This document shows, piece by piece, positions 56,947 to 64,000 of a stretch of DNA of 64,000 nucleotides. The stretch is taken from positions 558,001-622,000 of the forward strand of contig JAACJP010000005.1 of assembly GCA_013368375.1 (NCBI GenBank), written 5' to 3'. This stretch comes from Tricholomella constricta (lineage: Eukaryota > Basidiomycota > Agaricomycetes > Agaricales > Lyophyllaceae). The notes beneath the pieces are model-generated. The model was not told where the DNA came from, searched no databases, and worked only from the letters and a program-made list of their open reading frames with translations. Numbering within the stretch: the stretch's first letter is position 1; each line of letters opens with the position of its first letter. The translations under genes and the position numbers were made by a program.

Positions 56947-58803
56947 ATGGACACAGCTTCGACGCCTGGAGTGGGCGGGACTCTCACCGCCGGAATCCAG
57001 GACATATCCGCATTGCTTCCCCTACTTGGGACGGAACAATGCGAGGAGCACGTCGGCTCTGCTCTCTCGGACGGGTACCTCTACGCAGCCGCAGCCCCCA
57101 TGTCGATCTTCGGCAGCCTCGGCGTCGCAAGAGCAGGGTTCAAAGCACTCATTGCGAGCATCTCAATCCCACACTGGCGGTTCCATGGAGCAGTGCGGCT
57201 GCAGGATGCTGGGTTCCACCCCTCGGGCAAGAACTTGGCATTGATTATGATGGATCCAGAACACCCGGACCGGTATCTGGCAGAGACGCGGATCGATGTG
57301 GTGCTCAAAGAACTGCAACAGGAGTTGCATATCGCAGGGCTCAGCCAGTTGATACACATCAACGACTTCAGGCGGTTAACGATCACTACGGCTTATCCGG
57401 CGTGGAACGTAAGGATGACCCTCTTCACCGCGGCGCTGTGTTTTCTGGGGTTTGCGCCGTATGTTCACTTGATTGTGGACCACGGTGGCAGTCCCCGGGA
57501 ACATATAACTCGTTGGGTGTTCCCCATCACCCGAGTCCTGGGCGGCTGCCTCACTGCCATCTCCCTCCAATTCCTAGTTCAATGGCGGCTCCTCCGTATC
57601 CTGAAGAAGCGCTTGGTATTTCATGCCCTCAATAGTGGAGAGAACGCCAGCTTTCTCGGTTCTGATCATCCCTCGCTCCTCTGGGACCCCCAATTTTCGT
57701 CCGAGGCGTGTTTGCCTACACTGGGACAGGTTGTCCGTCGTCGAGACAAACGTCGAGGGTGGATAGCTCACAGGACCCCAGTCGAAACTCAGAAACATCA
57801 TTCGAGACGGACGATACAAGATGCGAAAGGGACTCCGGATCACACTGACGATAAACACCGCCAATCGCCAGAAATAACCTCTCGTGATTTGGAAGCGGGA
57901 ACACACGACCAAGGCGATGAAACACTGGATCGTCTGGCCGAAGAACTTGATGAGGCAAATCGACACATGTTCCCCGTGTGCGAAATATGGGGGCCCATGC
58001 TGCACGTACTGATGGTGCTCGGAATCATCGCCTCTGTCGTCGGATACGTCGGGTGCTTCAGCGTCGTCCAAGGCGCCAGTCGTTCTCTGGGTCCCGTAAT
58101 CTGGCTCTTATTAGAAGCGTTCCTTTCGGTCCTGCGCATGATTCTGTGGGGCTGGAACCCGAAATTCGACGATCCGGATCCCGTGAAGATTTCGCTTCAG
58201 CTCAGCTCGCGACCGCCTCTTTCGACGTGTGATAAATCCCCAGGCGAGATCTTTGAGGAACAGATCCTCCCCGTCGTCCCCGCACCCGACTTTATTAGGT
58301 CTATCAAGTCGTACGCCGGCTTTCTAGAGCACTTCGATGAATCCGACATCTCTGTTTTCTATACCCTTGCACGCCCAACCACCGAAGCTTCTGCCATAAT
58401 AGACCAGCCCGCTCTCTTCATAACTGTGGTCGATCGCATAGAGCGAACCACCAGAGTCTACTACGAAGACGCGCAGAAAACGCGGCGCCTCTTCGACGCT
58501 TGTCAACCCGCTGTCACCGACACATACGACGTTCTGCACACGCGTTTCATACGTGAACTTAACCCAGATCTCGTCGTAGACACCCGCGGCAGACTCTCGT
58601 CTCTCAGACGCCATTACCAGTCCATCTTAGAGCAACTGCGGATCGGGGAGAGGGGCTCAGCTACATTCGTAGATGAGATTTGCGTGGATTGGAATTTGGG
58701 GAATGTCGCTGATAGTGTGCGCAGCTTCACGCGACGGAAGGTTGGGAGGAAGTCACGAAGGCTGGATCAAGAGCCGAGTGGGCTTGAGTATGGTACGTCG
58801 TGA
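56947..58803 (+). CDS. Unrecognised fungal membrane protein
   Basis: One long exon, 618 residues. A possible extra splice at 58795 (GTACGT to CCCATAG near 58849) would replace the last residues with a short DIKGKRL-type end. The N-terminal 150 residues are a conserved soluble region: ISALLPLLGTEQCEEHVGSA, DGYLYAAAAPMSIFGSLGVA, FHPSGKNLALIMM. Membrane segments are at about 156-176 and 190-212, then a hydrophilic loop of about 135 residues, then segments at about 351-375 and 380-402, and a soluble C-terminal 215 residues. I know no function. Proteins of this shape occur in many fungi as uncharacterised genes. A truncated paralogue sits beside the HET gene at 33.4-33.9 kb, suggesting recent duplication. 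The start is the first ATG and matches the paralogue's N-terminus after a divergent lead of a few residues. Confidence 0.85.
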   Translation: MDTASTPGVGGTLTAGIQDISALLPLLGTEQCEEHVGSALSDGYLYAAAAPMSIFGSLGVARAGFKALIASISIPHWRFHGAVRLQDAGFHPSGKNLALIMMDPEHPDRYLAETRIDVVLKELQQELHIAGLSQLIHINDFRRLTITTAYPAWNVRMTLFTAALCFLGFAPYVHLIVDHGGSPREHITRWVFPITRVLGGCLTAISLQFLVQWRLLRILKKRLVFHALNSGENASFLGSDHPSLLWDPQFSSEACLPTLGQVVRRRDKRRGWIAHRTPVETQKHHSRRTIQDAKGTPDHTDDKHRQSPEITSRDLEAGTHDQGDETLDRLAEELDEANRHMFPVCEIWGPMLHVLMVLGIIASVVGYVGCFSVVQGASRSLGPVIWLLLEAFLSVLRMILWGWNPKFDDPDPVKISLQLSSRPPLSTCDKSPGEIFEEQILPVVPAPDFIRSIKSYAGFLEHFDESDISVFYTLARPTTEASAIIDQPALFITVVDRIERTTRVYYEDAQKTRRLFDACQPAVTDTYDVLHTRFIRELNPDLVVDTRGRLSSLRRHYQSILEQLRIGERGSATFVDEICVDWNLGNVADSVRSFTRRKVGRKSRRLDQEPSGLEYGTS

Positions 58804-59634
58804 ATTTGAATAGACCAGCTAAGCGATGACTTTATTGATACCCATAGGCGACATCAAGGGGAAGCGATTATGAGTTATCTCGCTGGTATCATATTTTTTT
58901 TTTCATTCTTCACCGTTCATATATATCATCAATTCGAGGGAGAATCTCGCATCGGTTGACATCACTCTGCTTCAAAGAAAGGCGACACGATAGCGTTGAA
59001 CTTATTTTGAGTATAGCCCCAGTTCATCGGGCCATAGGATGGTGATGATGACATTATGTTTGAAGATTCCAGTAAGTACTTACCTCGAAATCTTCGGATA
59101 CGGAATTGGGGTCATCTTGACGGATAAAAGCCACGACATATTCGATCCTTTCGTTCAAACTGCATGCACCTTGTGCCGCCATCACCCGGGTGACTACAGT
59201 CCCGGCGCCTTGAACCCAATCTCCGTGACTACCCCCTCTCAAATCACCTTAGTCTTCTATATCAAGTTGTACGATGACAATCCAATGCCCTGTTCTACGA
59301 TCGAACCCTCCAAAAGGCGAGGTGGAATTTGGAAGCAGTACTTGAGCTGGCAGTGTCTCTACCAATCAATGTTATCCGTAGTCTACGTTTCGAATTGACA
59401 AAAGCCAGCCTAGTAATTGTACGGGGAAAATGTATTTACATGTTCTTCGGATGGTATTGGAGAATTCGAGAACAAAGGAATAGGAAAGCAGGAAAATGAT
59501 GCAACGGGCAACCTTATATGATTCGATTTTTGATCGTCACCAAAGGGGGCATGGTGTGGCGAAACGCTTCCAACTGTGAAAGGCGTTCATGGGCCGTGGT
59601 GGCATTTCCAGATCCTAGCGTTTTCCAGAACGAT
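58804..59634. other. Intergenic, weak open frame
   Basis: A plus-strand frame of about 119 codons (59039-59398) starts near an ATG but has no recognisable content. From 59410 the sequence resembles the downstream flanks of the other F-box copies (short words such as GGAAAATGTATTTACA and GGCATGGTGTGGCGAAACG). Confidence 0.45.
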
Positions 59635-60820
59635 TCACTCCTGTGATACATAGGAGGGCCTCCACCAGTCGGTCTCGACCACGCGACCAGCGGGAGTCTC
59701 TACGATCCAGAATTGATGACAGACGATGATCTTGTGCTCGTCGTTTATGAACCAATTGATGTGCTTCAAAGCTTTACACGCAGCGAAGAGATTGTCGGTA
59801 TAGGGCATTCGTCGGCGTAGGGAACGAGTACAAAATGCGATATTATTTGGCTTTGGTGGATCATTGGCAACACGATCGAGGTCCAAGTTCAGAGTCAGCT
59901 TTTCAAGATTGCGAAATTGCGCAAACGATGCAACATAAGAGTTCTGCGATATGAAGAAATTTACACAACGCGTCAAACTGAGGATGTAAAAAATCGATAC
60001 ATACACGGTACACCGGTGGGTCATTCACGTTTATGCGCAACGCGAGATCTTTGAGGTCTGGGAGGACGCTGGGGAGCACCGAAATCATGTTTGAGTCGTC
60101 GCGATTCGATTGCAGATGAAATGTGCGCAGCCTAACGGCTGGTGCGAGTCGACTGATATCAACACCCTGTGCATTCTGAGAGAATTGAAGAGAGAGAAAC
60201 TCTAGCATATCGATGGAAGGATTGATGAAAGGCCAAAGGAAGTCATCCGGATTGAACGTCGATGCAGTCCGCTCGTCGACGTCAGGTTCAAAACGTATTT
60301 CAAGGTGCTTTAAGTGTGGCAGTCCTGTGATTGACTGATTGTCGGTAGAGGTATCTAGTTCCACAACTAGTTCTTGCAACTGAGTAACCTTCAGAAGAGT
60401 GATAATCGCCTCCAGTTGTTTGAAGGAAAGGGGAGAGGAATAGAAGCAGATGCGTTGGAGATGTGGTGCCCCAGAGATAAAACGGGTAATAGCTAAGCAC
60501 GATTCACCATCGTAGTAAGCGGCGTTGAGCTTCCTACGTACATAACATCAGCGGAGGATGCGGAGTGATTTGAACGCAACATACCTTATCGCGTTCAGTA
60601 GAGCCAAGTTGCCACTTTCCACAGCTTTGTCCAAGGCTTGCGATGCCCCAGACTGAGATCTAACCCACACTTCAGAGAAAAGGAAGGGATAGAGAGCCAT
60701 GCGAATGTCGAACGATGTGCTTGAAAGAGCAAGGCCATCCTCTGTAGGAAGAAATTGAAGTATGGAGAATAAAACATCAGAGGGTAGATCTGAAAACCGG
60801 CAGGACGATCTCAAAGCCAT
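59635..60820 (-). CDS. F-box protein, array copy 1
   Basis: Minus-strand exons 60820-60585, 60533-60005 and 59943-59635 give 357 residues. The F-box is at residues about 8-45 (FSDLPSDVLFSILQFLPTED, then LALSSTSFDIRMAL), the motif that docks to Skp1 in SCF ubiquitin ligases. The rest has leucine-rich-repeat-like spacing without clean repeats: FKQLEAIITLLKVTQLQELV, LEFLSLQFSQ, LPDLKDLALRIN, RNLEKLTLNLDLDR. Compared with copy 2 it ends early: the frame stops after WWRPSYVSQE, and the expected C-terminal segment (ENAR.W...HGP) is visible downstream in another frame. That suggests a frameshift that trims about 30 residues, so it may be functional or decaying. Such families are expanded and fast-evolving in Agaricomycetes. 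The target is unknown. Confidence 0.75.
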
Positions 60821-61349
60821 TTCTATGTCCTAATAGTTTGCTATCGATCCCATCACTGGCCAGTAAGGTTTCCGAATCGTGCTCCCTGTACCAGCGATTA
60901 GCGTTCGTCGTTTTTCCTGAGCAGCGGTTATTTACCCCTGTTATGAATTCAAGCCCCAGACGCTGTCGAGAAATTTCACGAGAAATTTCACGGTCATCGT
61001 GCTAGCGGAGCATGGATAATTAGATAAATGGATGTCCGAACACCTTGTCTGACCTGTGCAACAGGCGAACATCTTGGACTGGTCGATGGTTGGCTCGAGT
61101 GCCTTCCAGCGTCGCGTAAACACGCCCAGGAGACATTCATTGACAACAATCAGCTTAATACAGCTTGTACAGGAAAATATATTTACACGTTGGAGACAAG
61201 GCCCAAAATTTAGGCAAGCTAGGAAAGTAGGGAAATGATATAAAGGGCATGCGCACGCTTATATGATTGCAGAAAAAGAAAAACTAATTATATCAAGTTA
61301 CTAAATTTTGGGCATGGTATGGCGAGACGGTTCCGATTGTAAGACGGGC
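60821..61349. repeat. Spacer of the F-box array with dispersed repeat copy 2
   Basis: 60840-60960 matches the corresponding spacer after copy 2 (TTTCCGAATCGTGCTC, CTGTACCAGCGATTAGCG, GGTTATTTACCCCTGTTAT at 62670-62770), so the tandem unit includes flanks as well as the gene. 61030-61130 is the second copy of the repeat at 56170. Confidence 0.7.
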
Positions 61350-62620
61350 TCAAGGACCGTGGTAATTCCACATCCTAGCGTTTTTCGCTGGATCCAGATT
61401 GACAATACCTTCTGGTAAGGGGCGCCTACGTTGACGGAACGAATCACCCATCCACCAGTTCCAGCCGATCTTGACCACACGACCAGCGGGAGTCTCTACA
61501 ACCCCGAATGGATGATATATGATAGCCTCTGTACTGTAGGATATGTCCCAAGTGATGAGCTTTAAAGCTTTACACGCAGCGACGAGATTGTCGGTGGGGG
61601 ATATTCGTCGGCAAAGGGAACGGTTAAAAAATTCAAGATCATTTTTCCTCGGGCGATCGTTGGCTATACGATCAAGATCCAAGTTCAGAGTCAGGTTTTG
61701 GAGATTGCGAAATTGCGCAAACGATGCAACATAGGAGTCCTGCGATATGAAGAGGGTCAGACAACTCGTCATAAGGACATGAAAATCGATACACACATGG
61801 TACATCGGTGGATTATCCACCTTTACGCGCAACGTGAGATCTTCAAGGTTTGGGAGGACACTGGGGAGCACCGAAATCACGTTTGAATCGTCGCGATTCG
61901 TTTTCAGATGAAATGTGCGCATCCTGACGGCTGGCGCGAGTCGACTAATGTCGACACCCTGTCCAATCTGAGAAAATCCAAGAGAGAGAAACTCCAGCGT
62001 GTCGATGGAAGGATTGATGAAAGGCCAAAGGAAGTCATCCGGATTGAACGTCGATGGACTCCGCTCGTCGACGTCACGGTCAAAATGTACCTCAAGGTGC
62101 TTTAAGTATGGCAATCCTGTGATTGACTGTTTGTCGGTGAAGGAATCTAGTTCCACAACTAGTTCTTGCAACTGAGTAACCTTCAGAAGAGTGATAATCG
62201 CCTCCAGTTGTTTGAAGGAAAGGGGAGAGAAATCGAAGCAGATGCGTAGGAGATGTGGTGCCCCTGAGATAAAACGAATCATAGACAAGTACGGCTCACC
62301 GTCATGGTAAGCGATGGTGAACTTCCTACATATATATAACGTCAGCGGGGGATACGGGGTAATTCGAATGCAACATACCTTATTGCGTTCAGAAGGGCCA
62401 AGTTGCCATTTTCCATAGCTTTGTCGAAGGCTTGCTTCCCAGACTCAGATTCAACACGCACATGAGAAAAGAGGAAGGGATAGAGTGCCATGCGAATGTC
62501 GAGTGAGGTGCTTGAAAGAGCAAGGCCATCCTCTGTAGGAAGAAATTGAAGTATGGAGACGAGAATGTCAAAGGGTAGATCTGAAAACCGGGAGGACGAT
62601 TTTGAAGATATTTCAGCCAT
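61350..62620 (-). CDS. F-box protein, array copy 2 (apparently intact)
   Basis: Minus-strand exons 62620-62379, 62325-61797 and 61739-61350 give 386 residues. The second intron is 57 nt and has no in-frame stop, so a form 19 residues longer is possible. The start MAEISSKSSSRFSDLPFDIL leads straight into the F-box (VSILQFLPTEDGLALSSTS). The C-terminal region has LRR-like stretches (LPNLEDLTLRVK, FRNLQNLTLNLDLDRIAN) and ends with GIVNLDPAKNARMWNYHGP. It is the best preserved of the three copies and gives the reference structure for the others. It probably recruits a substrate to an SCF complex, which is inferred only from the F-box. Confidence 0.85.
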
Positions 62621-62922
62621 TTCTATGTCCTAGTAGTTCGTTATCGAGCCTATCATTGGACCCAGTGAGATTTCCGAATCGTGCTCAGCCTGTACCAGCG
62701 ATTAGCGATCGATTAGCGTTCGTAGTCGTTCCTAATAAGATCGAAGCGGCGGTTATTTACCCCTGTTATAAATTCAAGTAGCTAGGAAAAGCTGGGAAAG
62801 CAGAGAAACGATATAAAGGGCATGGGCACGTTTATATGATTCCAGAAAAAGAAAAACTAATTATATCAAGTTACGAAATTGTGGGCATGGTGTGGCGAAA
62901 CGGTTCCGATTGTAAGACGGGC
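62621..62922. other. Spacer between F-box copies 2 and 3
   Basis: This is the duplicated flank of the array (matches 60829-60960 and 61200-61340). No gene is present. Confidence 0.6.
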
Positions 62923-64000
62923 TCATGGACCGTGGTAATCCCACATTCTAGCGTTTTCCGCTGGATCCAGATTGACGATACCATCTGGTAAGGGGCGTCT
63001 ACGGGTTTCCCGGAACGAGTCACCCATCCACCAATTCCAGCCGATCTTGACCACGCGACCAGTGGGAGTCTCTACAACCCCAAATTGATGACGCACGACG
63101 ACCTCTGAATCGTCTAACATGTCCCAAGTGATGAGCTTTAAAGCTCTACACGCAGCGACGAGATTGTCGGTGGGGAGCATTCGTCGGCGGAGGGAACGAT
63201 CAAAAAATGCAAGACTACCCTGCCTCGGGGGGTCGTTTGCAATACGATCAAGATCCAAGTTCAAAGTCAGCTTTGTGAGTTTGCGACATCGCGCAAAGGA
63301 TGCGACATAGGAGTTCTGCGATATGAAGAAAGTCATACAACGCGTCATAAGGACATGGAAATCGATACACACATGATACACCGGTGGATCACCTACGTTT
63401 AGGTGTAACGTGAGATCTTCAAGGTTTGGGAGGACACTGGGGAGCACCGAAATCACGTTTGAGTCGTCGCGATTCGTTTTCAGATGAAATGTGCGCAGCC
63501 TGACGGCTGGCGCGAGTCGACTAATGTCGACACCCTGTCAAATATGAGAAAATCCAAGAGAGAGAAACTCCAGCGTGTCGATGGAAGGATTGATAAAAGG
63601 CCAAAGGAAGTCATCCGGATTGAACGTCGATGAAGTCCGCTCGTCGATGTCAGGGTCAAAATGTATCTCAAGGTGCTTTAAGTATGTCAATCCTGCGATT
63701 GACTGATTGTCGGTGGAGGTATCTAGTTCCACAACTAGTTCTTGCAACTGAGTAACCTTCAGAAGAGTGATAATCGCCTCCAGTTGTTTGAAGGAAAGGG
63801 GAGAGAAATAGAAGCAGATGCGTAGGAGATGTGGTGCCCCAGAGATAAAACGAATTATAGGCAAGCATGTTTCACCGTCATGGTAGTAAGCGATGGTGAG
63901 CTTCCTACATATATAACGTCAGCGGGGGATACAGGGTAATTCGAATTCAACGTACCTTATTGCGTTCAGTAAGGCCAAGTTGCCATTTTCCACAGCGTTG
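62923..64000 (-). pseudogene. F-box protein, array copy 3, partial with nonsense codon
   Basis: The gene runs off the window. Visible minus-strand exons are >64000-63956, 63904-63373 and 63315-62923, with the same splice positions as copies 1 and 2. The F-box itself lies mostly beyond the edge. In exon 2 the codon GGA of copy 2 (SQIGQGVDI) is TGA here at 63540-63538 (SHI-stop-QGVDI), a single-base nonsense change. The rest stays open and ends GIVNLDPAENARMWDYHGP. A truncated product would keep about 190 residues. The break is probably recent. Confidence 0.8.

Noticed and set aside
1..64000. CRISPR array, rRNA, bacterial-type operons or riboswitches
   Set aside because: None seen. The window is eukaryotic, with spliced genes throughout.

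Overview
This looks like a window from the nuclear genome of a mushroom-forming basidiomycete (Agaricomycetes). Genes are split by many short GT-AG introns, mostly about 50-70 nt. Recognisable families include Clp1-like proteins, a velvet regulator, a fungal Zn(II)2Cys6 factor, a HET-domain protein, a small thaumatin-like protein, BTN1/CLN3 and F-box genes. Non-genic stretches are full of decayed duplications and transposon debris. I saw no rRNA, tRNA or CRISPR array. All exon models were built by hand from reading frame, splice sites and family resemblance.

Layout. 0-6.5 kb is repeat and relic rich: a C-rich degenerate minisatellite, a decayed fatty acid synthase fragment, an unrecognised six-exon gene (2.5-4.05 kb), a possible Helitron-like remnant and a 162-bp tandem repeat. 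6.6-8.0 kb holds a 12-exon secreted thaumatin-like protein. 8-11 kb is decayed sequence. 11.0-12.3 kb is a VelB-like velvet regulator. 14.1-17.5 kb is a large SAP-domain protein resembling NuSAP. 17.5-20.2 kb is intergenic, with a cluster of inverted repeats. 20.2-22.1 kb has a small unknown gene and a TDA3-like FAD oxidoreductase. 24.3-28.3 kb holds two Clp1-like paralogues arranged tail to tail.

28.4-30.8 kb is a non-coding segment present in three diverged tandem copies. 31.3-33.1 kb is a HET-domain gene broken by one in-frame TAG, followed by a truncated copy of a membrane-protein gene whose full-length paralogue lies at 56.9-58.8 kb. 35.8-41.9 kb is a two-gene DNA transposon cassette. 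43.3-45.6 kb is BTN1/CLN3. 46.0-51.4 kb is a 13-exon Zn(II)2Cys6 transcription factor with a 1,019-nt intron inside its DNA-binding cluster. 52.5-53.6 kb is a TB2/DP1 (REEP) protein, divergent from a BAH plus PHD-like chromatin protein (54.0-55.9 kb). 59.6-64.0 kb is a tandem array of three F-box genes on the minus strand, the last running off the window and carrying a nonsense codon.

Themes. Developmental and chromatin regulators (velvet, Clp1-like pair, Zn2Cys6, BAH-PHD, NuSAP-like) are interleaved with fast-evolving accessory material (HET, membrane-protein paralogues, F-box array, transposon). No operon-like co-regulation is expected. The clearest functional pairings by position are the convergent clp1-like genes, the divergent REEP/BAH promoter and the transposon cassette.
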